Shown here one piece after another: positions 6,733-14,391 of a stretch of DNA of 15,905 nucleotides; position 1 is the stretch's first letter; the number at the start of each line of letters is the position of its first letter. Origin of the DNA: Anaerolineales bacterium (GTDB lineage Bacteria > Chloroflexota > Anaerolineae > Anaerolineales > UBA4823); NCBI GenBank assembly GCA_016932955.1, contig JAFGBV010000174.1:1-15905 (forward strand), written 5' to 3'. The notes beneath the pieces are model-generated. The model did not search any database, was not told the origin of the DNA, and worked only from the letters and a program-made list of their open reading frames with translations. The translations under genes and the position numbers were made by a program.

Positions 6733-9700
6733 CAAGAGACCTCATCAATGACGCGGCTAATGGATTTATACTTTTCAACCCACATGCCCAGTAGTCCAAG
6801 CTTCCAGCGATAGGCTTCACTGAGCGTGTCTGGCTCTGCGCCTGTATCACTGACGCTGAGAACATCGCGCAGCGCCAGGCGATGGAGAGCATCGCTGATG
6901 CTTTTCCGCTCAACGGAGACTCCACGATCGGTGAGGTAATCGAGGATCTGAACGGGGGCGATTTGCCCGCTGAGAGGGATCAGGCGGCTCATGGCGGTGA
7001 GCATCAGGCGCTCCAGGGGTGATGATTCTGCCCAGAGATAAACAAAGTGTGCTTCGCCGGAGGCAAGTATCTCTTCCAGAGCAGCGTTGACATCAGCCAC
7101 TGTAGCGTAGCTACGCTGGGTCTTGTTATGTTGGTTTACGAGACTGTGGCACAAGAGTTGCAAAAAATAGGGATGACCGGCAGTGATGCGCCAGATTTTA
7201 TCCAAAGCAAGATCATCATAGCGCATGCCATAAGGCTCAACAGGTTCTTGCACCAGGCGCAAGGCCTCGGGTTGAGAGAGGAAGGAGATATGGCGGTAGA
7301 TGCTGATATTAAACAGCACAGACCAATAATCTGAAGCCAGCTCTTCCAGGCGGTGCGTGCCACAGAAGATTACGCTGAGGTTAGGAGTGTGCTGGATGAG
7401 ATGGCGGAGGAAACCAAAGATGGATGGTTCGAGATCGCCCCGACGTACTGCGGTCTCAAGTTCTTCAAATTCATCCAGCATGAGGAGGAGGTGACGGTTG
7501 CCGATTGCCTCGCGCACCTGGCCGATAAAATTGCGTTCGAAGGTGGCTGCAGGGCTGGATTGAAAGGCCTCCAGTTCTGGAGAGTCGATTTGGAAGCCTC
7601 GATCTTCCAAGGCAAAGGCCATCTCGGTGGCGAGGGTGAGGAAGAAGTTGGGCATACCAGGATCAAGACCTAAAGCCTGTCCATCCAGGTAAACGGGGAG
7701 ATAATCGTCGCTGAGGCACCCGGGGAGCTGCTTGAGAAGGGAAGTCTTGCCTGTGCGTCTCTGACCGATGAGCACCAAGTTGTTGCGGTGTGAGGCCGCT
7801 AAGTTTTCCTGAACGTAGGCGATAATATCTGCGCGACCAAAGAAGAGCGGTGAGCCAGTTTGTAGCGGTGTGCCCACGACATAAGGATTGGGGATAAACT
7901 GGAATTCTGCACCGGTGGTGAGAAGACGGACTACATCAGCGAAGTTTTCGACCTGATCCGGTCCGCGCGGATCGGTATAGAGGATCACAAAACGGGCGCG
8001 GAAGTGGTCGGCGCCTTTTTCCAGGTGAGGGCGAACGCGCAGAATGACCTGGGCTTCTTCACCGTAGCCGATGCATTCCAGGTTTGCCGAACCATCCAGG
8101 AGAGTGTAGGCTGAGTCTGGGGCAAGGCTCACGCGAATGTTCAGGGCGGCTCCACGCCCCTCGTTGCGAATGTTCAGGGATAAGGAGACTACGTCCACCT
8201 GCCAGGTATGGCGGGTAAGTAACTGGCAGATCAATCGAGAGCGGGCTTGCAACTCGCTGATGGTTCCGGTGACTACAGAAAGCCAGGATTCAGCGATGGC
8301 CAGGATCAAGGGGCGGTCTGCGCTGCCCAGGTCGGCGCGGGCTGTGCGCTCGAGGTGGCGTAAGCGCTCGACTGCACTGGCCAGGTAAGCGAGGCGGTCT
8401 TGAGCAGATTCGACTCGCTCATAGGCGTGCAGAATGGTGAGAACGGAACGAAATTCCTGTAAGAGAGCGGATAACTCGGCGAGGGTGGGCGATGATAACT
8501 CTACATTCCAGGTTTCTTCTAATGCAAGGAGTTGTGAAATGGAGTTAGCCTCGAGGGCCATGTGACAGCGCTGGTAGATGCTCAATGCAGGCTCAGCTTC
8601 TTGCCAGTGGGAGGCCTGCGGGCCAACGAGATGGGCAATGATCCCGCGCAAGCCAACCTCCAGGAGTTCAGGGGTAAACTGGCTGAGATACATAAAATTG
8701 AAGCCCTCTGCCAGACCTGCCAGGCCTGCCTCGCCCAGATTATTGAGGGTTGTGGGCAGGTTGGCGAGTAGGCTGGCGGCGAGGGGGTTGCTGCCAGCTT
8801 CCTGGGAGGTGTGGTGGAGCTCAGCCAGGGCGTTGGCGGGTTGTTCGCGCAGCGCCTGCGAGCGCAGCTCGGCTTGACCAAGTGGAGAGTTGCGGTGTTC
8901 TTCCAGGCTGCGTTCGGCTTCTTCTCGTCGCAGGGCTTCGGCTTGTTTCTCCTCCATCAGCCGGGCGACATAGATAGCTGTTCCAGCCTGGTCGGCTAAC
9001 CCCATAAGAAGATCGCGGTTTTCGCGAGAGTAACTGAGGCCGGAGCGCTGGGGCCCAAGGGCTAGAACTCCCAACAAGACGCCCTGCTCTGCATCAGGCT
9101 GGTTAAGGGGTTGCGGAGAGATCAGGGGCACCAGCATAGGAAAGGTGGGGTGGGCATGGCGGTGAATGGGGATTCCGCGCAGGATTTGCTGCCATTCGGA
9201 GGGGTCTAGGGAAAGGGAGGCGCCTTCAGAGAGGTCGATATCCAGCGCTTCAACCAGGCCGAGGGTACCGTTCTGTTGGAAGAGGAACACAGCACCATAG
9301 GTGGCGTGGAGGTACTGTGTGGTGCGCTCAACAAGCACGTGGAGCAATTCGGGCAGGTCGATGATGGTACGTACCTGTTTGGAGAAGCCAGTAAAAGCCT
9401 GGCGGAAATCAATCCGTTCACGGTAGAAACGCCGGTCGACAAACTTCTGTACGCGCTGGTAAAAGGGCCGCAGGATGAACATCAAAGCCAAGGTGGAAAT
9501 AACGATGATGGCAGAGGACTCAAACTGGGTGAGGGAGCCGAAGATGTATTGGAAGAGGATAATGTAGAGGATAAAGCTTATCCCCAGGAAGGTAGTGAGC
9601 ATGCCATACACCAGGGTGCGGTTGATCAGGTAGTCGACATCCCAAAGACGAAAGATGGAAACAGAGATGGCGAAGGATAGCGGGACGGAGATTAAGGCAT

Positions 9701-10604
9701 ACCGATAGATGGCTCCGCCAATCAGATCGAAGAGCAGGTTGCCTATTCCGGGAAGGCGCAGAGCTGGGATGAGAGTGGGTAAGAGATAAAACAGCAGTGC
9801 GCCAGAAAAAGCAACGGTGAAGCCCAAGACAGTCCATTTTGTCTGGCGCTGTTCGGCCTGGGTTGAGTGGTGCTTGTAGCGGATATTCTGGGCAACCACG
9901 CCGCTGCCAAACCAGATGAACAGAACCAGGAGCAGGCTGTAAAGGCGCAATCCAATGTAAATGCGGTTGTATGATTCGGGGGTCTGCAAAACCAGATAAA
10001 CCAGGTAGCGGACAATGGGGTGAGCGGCCTCAAGGCTGACTGGGTTGGCAGGAAGTAACACCCAAGCGCCTAACCATACTAGCCAGACCCAGGCAAGGTA
10101 ACGCGTCCATAGGGGGATGAAACGACCGTTGGGAAAGAGGTAGAAGACAAGCAGGGTGGAACTGATGCCAACGCTGCGGATGATAGTCACCGGCAGATGC
10201 CAGGCTGGCAGAACAAGCTGGAGGTTTTCTAAAGTTGTGGTGATGCCAGCCCCGAATGTGATGAGGGCAAGGGAAACCAGCGCAGTCATCCAGTCATCGG
10301 ATTTGCTGATAAAGATGATGATGGCGGGGATGCAGAAGCCGAAGATGGTGAGCAAATCGAGTATCACCATGAACCAGATGTAGAATTGAATATCGAGATT
10401 CCAGGTATTGAGGAGGATATTGCGTTCTTCGAGAGGAATATTGGCTAGTTTGCCAAGGTTGATGGGGATGGAAAATATCACCACGCCTAAGGTGAGCAGG
10501 ATGATCAAAGCCAAACTGCCGCGCATCAAATACAGCGGGATGCCGCGGAGAGAATTACGCTCGTTAGGGACGGACAGAACACGATTGGCAGCGTGCATGG
10601 GCAT
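6732..10604 (-). CDS. Multi-pass membrane GAF sensor with Ig-like domain and STAND-like AAA ATPase
   Basis: This protein has about 1290 residues. Residues 27-380 contain roughly ten hydrophobic helices. The juxtamembrane FVDRRFYRERIDFRQAF and the GAF domain after it (about 410-548) look like the input half of Chloroflexota sensor histidine kinases. A charged coiled coil (549-578), a helical region (610-770) and an Ig/CARDB-like beta-sandwich (800-895) follow. The ATPase starts at NPYVVGTPL and FFGR (921-924), with Walker A GQRRTGKT (947-954) and Walker B LLLMLDEFEEL (D1044, E1045). A winged helix (about 1180-1260) ends the chain. There is no histidine-kinase catalytic part. It probably senses a membrane or small-molecule signal and passes it through ATP-dependent conformational change to the kinase encoded next, whose ATPase is related. 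The start is uncertain: TTG 10607, ATG 10604 and ATG 10598 are in frame and none has a clear ribosome site. Its TGA stop overlaps the next ATG, so the two are translationally coupled. Confidence 0.9.
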   Translation of the reverse strand: MPMHAANRVLSVPNERNSLRGIPLYLMRGSLALIILLTLGVVIFSIPINLGKLANIPLEERNILLNTWNLDIQFYIWFMVILDLLTIFGFCIPAIIIFISKSDDWMTALVSLALITFGAGITTTLENLQLVLPAWHLPVTIIRSVGISSTLLVFYLFPNGRFIPLWTRYLAWVWLVWLGAWVLLPANPVSLEAAHPIVRYLVYLVLQTPESYNRIYIGLRLYSLLLVLFIWFGSGVVAQNIRYKHHSTQAEQRQTKWTVLGFTVAFSGALLFYLLPTLIPALRLPGIGNLLFDLIGGAIYRYALISVPLSFAISVSIFRLWDVDYLINRTLVYGMLTTFLGISFILYIILFQYIFGSLTQFESSAIIVISTLALMFILRPFYQRVQKFVDRRFYRERIDFRQAFTGFSKQVRTIIDLPELLHVLVERTTQYLHATYGAVFLFQQNGTLGLVEALDIDLSEGASLSLDPSEWQQILRGIPIHRHAHPTFPMLVPLISPQPLNQPDAEQGVLLGVLALGPQRSGLSYSRENRDLLMGLADQAGTAIYVARLMEEKQAEALRREEAERSLEEHRNSPLGQAELRSQALREQPANALAELHHTSQEAGSNPLAASLLANLPTTLNNLGEAGLAGLAEGFNFMYLSQFTPELLEVGLRGIIAHLVGPQASHWQEAEPALSIYQRCHMALEANSISQLLALEETWNVELSSPTLAELSALLQEFRSVLTILHAYERVESAQDRLAYLASAVERLRHLERTARADLGSADRPLILAIAESWLSVVTGTISELQARSRLICQLLTRHTWQVDVVSLSLNIRNEGRGAALNIRVSLAPDSAYTLLDGSANLECIGYGEEAQVILRVRPHLEKGADHFRARFVILYTDPRGPDQVENFADVVRLLTTGAEFQFIPNPYVVGTPLQTGSPLFFGRADIIAYVQENLAASHRNNLVLIGQRRTGKTSLLKQLPGCLSDDYLPVYLDGQALGLDPGMPNFFLTLATEMAFALEDRGFQIDSPELEAFQSSPAATFERNFIGQVREAIGNRHLLLMLDEFEELETAVRRGDLEPSIFGFLRHLIQHTPNLSVIFCGTHRLEELASDYWSVLFNISIYRHISFLSQPEALRLVQEPVEPYGMRYDDLALDKIWRITAGHPYFLQLLCHSLVNQHNKTQRSYATVADVNAALEEILASGEAHFVYLWAESSPLERLMLTAMSRLIPLSGQIAPVQILDYLTDRGVSVERKSISDALHRLALRDVLSVSDTGAEPDTLSEAYRWKLGLLGMWVEKYKSISRVIDEVS

Positions 10605-10620
10605 CAATTATGCAGTGTGG

Positions 10621-10680
10621 CAGGCTGATACAGCCTGGGAAGTGCGCACTCGGATGGGAAGTTACCCGCGGTGCGGCGGG
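10621..10680. repeat. Three consecutive dyads before the membrane-sensor gene
   Basis: The 77-base gap between the coiled-coil gene and the sensor gene holds three symmetric elements. CAGGCTG-ATA-CAGCCTG (10621-10637) and AGTGCGCACT (10641-10650) are both perfect. CCCGC with GCGGG around six bases (10665-10680) is the third. None is followed by a T run on the minus strand, and I find no convincing -35/-10 pair, so they may be operators, RNA structures or processing sites. Confidence is in the symmetry, not the role. Confidence 0.5.
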
Positions 10681-10681
10681 G

Positions 10682-11140
10682 TCATTCCTGTTCTGGTTTG
10701 TTGGGTTGGATGGTGCGGATGCCGTTGCGCACCTGGTTGAGGACGCGATCCAACTCAACTTCAAGGCCAAGCAGTGTGTCCATCACATACTGATCAGCAT
10801 CGGCACGGATATCTTCGGCCTTGCTGTGGGCCTGGTTGATGATTTGATCTGCCTGTGCATGTGCGGCCTGGGCTACCTGGTCGCGTTCTACCAGTGCCTC
10901 ACTTTTTTCGCGGGCGATGGCAATCGTGCGGTTGGCCTCTTCCTGCGCCTGGGCGAGAAGGCGGTCACGTTGGGCTAGCAATTGCTGCGCCTTTTTCACT
11001 TCTTCAGGGATCGAGACGCGCATCTGGTCGATAAGATCCAACATGCGATCTTCGTCCACGATGACGTTGTGAGTAAACGGAAGTGGCCGGCTTTCGTTGA
11101 GCAGTTCTTCCAGGCGATCAATCATTTGTAGGATGTCCAT
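10682..11140 (-). CDS. Conserved coiled-coil protein encoded next to coaD (ATP-synthase-b/DivIVA-like)
   Basis: The protein has 152 residues and no membrane segment. It starts MDILQMIDRLEELL, followed by PFTHNVIVDEDRMLDLID and then a long Ala/Gln/Glu/Arg-rich coiled coil (about 48-125) with a short polar tail. The same layout is known in Clostridia and Chloroflexota next to coaD. There it is annotated only as an ATPase-like or F-ATPase-subunit-b-like protein because of the coiled coil; no nucleotide-binding motif is visible. Its function is unknown, and a scaffold or DivIVA-like positioning role is possible. GGGGTGA lies just before the ATG at 11140. A promoter about 100 bases upstream gives it its own transcription, probably continuing into the sensor gene 77 bases downstream. 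Confidence 0.85.
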   Translation of the reverse strand: MDILQMIDRLEELLNESRPLPFTHNVIVDEDRMLDLIDQMRVSIPEEVKKAQQLLAQRDRLLAQAQEEANRTIAIAREKSEALVERDQVAQAAHAQADQIINQAHSKAEDIRADADQYVMDTLLGLEVELDRVLNQVRNGIRTIQPNKPEQE

Positions 11141-11248
11141 GGGTCACCCCGTAATTCAGCGCATAAGCTTGGTATAGTTTTTCAGCAGATTCTTACAATT
11201 GAGTAATGCCTGCTGGTTAGTATTGGATGCAAGATTCATGCTTACATT

Positions 11249-11277
11249 AGATTACACTCAAAGTGTAAAAACGTCAA
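11249..11277 (-). promoter_or_regulatory. Promoter of the coiled-coil gene and perhaps the signalling operon
   Basis: On the minus strand TTGACG (11277-11272, five of six consensus bases) and TAATCT (11254-11249) are separated by exactly 17 bases. Transcription would begin near 11242 and leave a leader of about 100 bases before the ATG at 11140. It lies just beyond the coaD stop. It is the best minus-strand promoter between recG and the terminator at 3280, so it may drive the whole downstream set. Confidence 0.6.
11252..11268. promoter_or_regulatory. 17-bp palindromic operator candidate inside the promoter spacer
   Basis: TTACACT-CAA-AGTGTAA is a perfect inverted repeat of two 7-base arms with a 3-base centre. 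It fills most of the spacer between the -35 and -10 of the promoter above and overlaps the -10. A dimeric repressor bound here would block RNA polymerase. The T run precedes rather than follows the repeat on the minus strand, so a terminator for coaD is less likely. No known regulator family is recognised from the sequence. Confidence 0.55.
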
Positions 11278-11284
11278 CTCTAAA

Positions 11285-11812
11285 TCAGTCTCTCATGGAA
11301 GTAGTGGGCACAATTTGCTGGTCATGACCGAGCTCCATAAAGCGTTTTTTAATTGCGTTCTCTACGTGAGGGGGAACCATACTGCTTACATTCCCACCGA
11401 GGGAGGCGATCTCACGTACGGTGGATGAGGAGAGAAAAGTATGTTCTTCGTGGGTGATGAAGGAGATGATCTCAATCTCAGGAGCGAGGCGATAGTTGGC
11501 CAGCCCCATACGGAACTCGTATTCAAAGTCGGAAAAGACGCGCAGCCCGCGCACAATCACCTGGGCATTGATCTTGTGGCAAAACTCAACTGTGAGACCA
11601 CTGTAGCCGGTGACGGTGATCTTGGGATCATTTTCTAATGCCTGGTGGGCCATCTGGATGCGCTCTTGGGGAGAGAAGATAAGGGATTTAAGGGGGCGAT
11701 CATAGACAGCGACGATCACTTCATCAAAAAGACGCGCAGCCCGACGGGCAATATCAAGATGACCGAAGTGAATGGGGTCGAATGTTCCAGGGAAAACTGC
11801 ACGGATAGGCAT
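11285..11812 (-). CDS. coaD: Phosphopantetheine adenylyltransferase
   Basis: It transfers AMP from ATP to 4'-phosphopantetheine to make dephospho-CoA, the penultimate step of coenzyme A synthesis, in the cytosol. The 175-residue protein has the N-terminal nucleotidyltransferase motif PGTFDPIHFGH (8-18) with catalytic His18, Lys42, the RGLR motif (Arg88, Arg91) and the SSSTVRE motif (128-134). All sit at the positions usual for the family. It is slightly longer than the common 160 residues because of a C-terminal tail. AAGGAGGAAT directly before the ATG at 11812 is a strong ribosome site. It follows recG by 15 bases, so the two are probably one transcript. The rsmD gene often found between recG and coaD in other bacteria is absent here. 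Confidence 0.97.
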   Translation of the reverse strand: MPIRAVFPGTFDPIHFGHLDIARRAARLFDEVIVAVYDRPLKSLIFSPQERIQMAHQALENDPKITVTGYSGLTVEFCHKINAQVIVRGLRVFSDFEYEFRMGLANYRLAPEIEIISFITHEEHTFLSSSTVREIASLGGNVSSMVPPHVENAIKKRFMELGHDQQIVPTTSMRD

Positions 11813-11827
11813 TATTCCTCCTTGAGC

Positions 11828-14320
11828 TTAGCTAAGATCCCCTTGTCCAATTTCCCAAAAGCGCTGCATGGATTCTAAAAGAGGCTTGTGATCCGGCAAA
11901 TTCAGGTCGGGGTCGCTCTCGAATAAGGCTTGGGCATACAGGCGGGCTTTTTCGATCAGGCGCACATCCATAATATTGGCCATGCGTAACTCGGAGTAAC
12001 CTGACTGCCGCGCGCCAAGGAATTCTCCAGGCCCGCGTTGTTCGAGATCACGTTCGGCGAGCACAAAGCCGTCGTTGGTTTCGACCATTGCCTGGAGACG
12101 CTGGTTTTCGGCTGCATCGGGAGTTTCGGGGATGAGGATGCAGTAAGAGGCATACTGACCGCGCCCAACGCGCCCGCGAAACTGGTGTAATTGAGCCAGG
12201 CCGAAACGATTTGCGCCTTCGACCAGTATGACGGTGGCGTTGGGAACGTCTACGCCAACCTCCACCACGGAGGTGGAAACCAGGATGTTGGTCTGGCTAT
12301 CGCGGAAATCGCTCATAACGGATTCTTTTTCTTCGGGCTTCATGCGCCCATGGAGTAAGCCAAGGCGATAGCGGGGGAAGATCTGTTCCTGGAGGCGGGC
12401 ATGTTCTTCTACGGCGGCAAGGGCTTCACTGCGCTCGCTTTCTTCGACCAGAGGGTAAATGATGAACGCCTGGCGACCTTGATCAAGCTGGTTACGGATG
12501 AATGCATAAGCGCGTTCACGCTCACGAGGGTAATATACCTGTGTCTCGATGGGCTGGCGGCCTGGGGGCATCTCATCCATCACGCTAAGATCCAGATCGC
12601 CATAGACTGTGAGGGCCAGAGAGCGTGGGATGGGTGTGGCTGTCATCACAAGGAGATGAGGGTTCTCGCCTTTCGCGCGCAACAAGGCTCGCTGTTCGAC
12701 GCCGAAGCGATGTTGTTCATCAACAACAATGAATTGCAGATCAGCAAAGGTTATGGGATCCTGGATCAGGGCATGAGTGCCGATGACCAGCTTGATTGAG
12801 CCATCTGCCAGGCCGCTGCGGATTTCTTGTTTATCGGCCTCGGGTGTGGAGCCAAGGATGAGGCGCACTTCTGATGGAGGCAGGCCGAACTGACCGAGGA
12901 TGTGCAGGAGATTCCGGTAATGCTGCTCGGCGAGGATACTGGTGGGAGCCATGAGGGCAGATTGGGCACCATGCTGGGCGATGAGAGCAATACCGATGGC
13001 TGCGATGATCGTTTTACCGGAGCCAACATCTCCCTGCAAGAGTCGATTCATCGGGTGACCAGAGGCCATGTCGGCTTGCAGGTCAGCCAGGGTACGGGTC
13101 TGGGCACTGGTGAGTTGGAAGGGTAGCTTGGCGATGATATCCTTGAGCGAGGCATCGGAGAATGCATAGGTACGGGCAGATCGATCTTGCCAATGTCTTT
13201 TCTGGCGTAACACACCCAGTTGGAGCAGGAAAATTTCGTCAAAAGCCAGGCGATGGCGGGCGGCTATGAGGGCATCTCTGGACTCGGGGAAGTGAGTCTG
13301 CAAGATGGCGTGAGCAAGATCCATGAGACCCGCCTGATCGCGGATGGATATGGGGAGCGGGTCGGGTAAGCGTGGGGCCCAATAGGTGATCACTTCGAAC
13401 ATCAGACGCCGCAGCCAGCGCTGGGTGATATTGGCGGCAAGTGGATAAACTGGCACGATGCGGTTGGTATGCAGGTTTTGCTGTTCGAGCGGCTCCCATT
13501 CGGGATTGTTCATCGTGAGGCGCCCGAGGTACTGTTCTATTTTGCCCGAGAGAACAACGAGCATGCCAGCATGCAGACGTTTGGCGATCCAGGGTTGATT
13601 GAACCATGTGATGCGCATGGCACCTGAGCCATCGCTTATCACTGCTTCGACAATTTGCATTTTGCCAGAGCGAATGCTGCGGGGTGCGGCGCGCTCGATG
13701 GTGCCGATGATAGTCACTTCTTCGCCATAGCTGAGGCGGTTGATGGGTTTAAGCTGGGTATAGTCATCGTAACGCCTGGGGAAGTAGTACAACATATCCC
13801 CCAAGGTGATCATATTCAGACGGGCAAGGGTTTGCCCGTGGCGAGGGCCTACGCCAGGCAGGACGGTGATCGGCGCACCGAGAGCTGCCGGGGGGCCTTC
13901 GGGGGGCAGCGCGGCGGGGGGAGGCGGCGCTGGGCTAACCTTGGGTTGGGGAGGGGTGGGGGATTTTTGCTCAGGGAAGGGCTGGCGAGGGGGTTGGGGT
14001 GCTGGAGGAGTTTCCTCTCTATGAGCAGGTTGGAGCGGCAATGGCGCCTCGCCTGTTTCACGCTGTATCCTTTTCCAAAGACCCTCAAGGGCCTCGGCGC
14101 GCGAGTTTGGGCTGATGTTGGCATAATCACGCAGGCGAATTGTCACTGCATCGATCAGGTCTTGGGGCAGAAAATCGGCAATCGCTTCGGCCTGCCAAGA
14201 GGTGAGGATACGTTCCAGCCCACCAACAACAGCCCGGTTATCATAATTACGCTCAGCCTCAAGTTTGAGAAATTTTTGGAGTTTTTGCAGAGAAGGTTTC
14301 ATTGCTCGTAATTGTACCAT
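11828..14320 (-). CDS. recG: ATP-dependent DNA helicase RecG with Pro-rich N-terminal extension
   Basis: RecG reverses stalled replication forks and branch-migrates Holliday junctions. This 830-residue protein has an N-terminal helical part (1-95) and a Pro-rich linker (96-145). The wedge/OB domain follows from about 150 (VLPGVGPRHGQTL, YYFPRRYDDYT). The helicase lobes carry Walker A GDVGSGKT (430-437), DEQH (534-537), TAT (560-562), GLLHGRMKPEEKE (654-666) and QFRGRVGR (713-720). The C-terminal motif GPGEFLGARQSG is intact. The usual RecG has about 690 residues; the extra 140 lie at the N-terminus, as in several Chloroflexota and Cyanobacteria. The ATG at 14320 is preceded by GAGG at 7 bases; a second ATG at 14302 lacks such a site. 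It lies between degV and coaD on the same strand. Confidence 0.97.
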   Translation of the reverse strand: MVQLRAMKPSLQKLQKFLKLEAERNYDNRAVVGGLERILTSWQAEAIADFLPQDLIDAVTIRLRDYANISPNSRAEALEGLWKRIQRETGEAPLPLQPAHREETPPAPQPPRQPFPEQKSPTPPQPKVSPAPPPPAALPPEGPPAALGAPITVLPGVGPRHGQTLARLNMITLGDMLYYFPRRYDDYTQLKPINRLSYGEEVTIIGTIERAAPRSIRSGKMQIVEAVISDGSGAMRITWFNQPWIAKRLHAGMLVVLSGKIEQYLGRLTMNNPEWEPLEQQNLHTNRIVPVYPLAANITQRWLRRLMFEVITYWAPRLPDPLPISIRDQAGLMDLAHAILQTHFPESRDALIAARHRLAFDEIFLLQLGVLRQKRHWQDRSARTYAFSDASLKDIIAKLPFQLTSAQTRTLADLQADMASGHPMNRLLQGDVGSGKTIIAAIGIALIAQHGAQSALMAPTSILAEQHYRNLLHILGQFGLPPSEVRLILGSTPEADKQEIRSGLADGSIKLVIGTHALIQDPITFADLQFIVVDEQHRFGVEQRALLRAKGENPHLLVMTATPIPRSLALTVYGDLDLSVMDEMPPGRQPIETQVYYPRERERAYAFIRNQLDQGRQAFIIYPLVEESERSEALAAVEEHARLQEQIFPRYRLGLLHGRMKPEEKESVMSDFRDSQTNILVSTSVVEVGVDVPNATVILVEGANRFGLAQLHQFRGRVGRGQYASYCILIPETPDAAENQRLQAMVETNDGFVLAERDLEQRGPGEFLGARQSGYSELRMANIMDVRLIEKARLYAQALFESDPDLNLPDHKPLLESMQRFWEIGQGDLS

Positions 14321-14391
14321 TTACAAGCCTCAGGATGCGACAAAGGCCAGCATGAGAGAAAAGTCTATTTGATGTTTTAATTTGAGATGAT

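Noticed and set aside
10598..10650. Promoter with CATAAT directly before the sensor gene
   Set aside because: No -35 is present at 16-18 bases, and the hexamer is too close to the ATG at 10604.
11252..11268. Terminator of coaD
   Set aside because: The stem is only 7 AT-rich pairs, and the T run lies before it on the minus strand, so an operator fits better.
13655..14311. Plus-strand open frame of 218 codons
   Set aside because: It is antisense to the recG N-terminus, has no recognisable domain, and is explained by the biased codons of recG.
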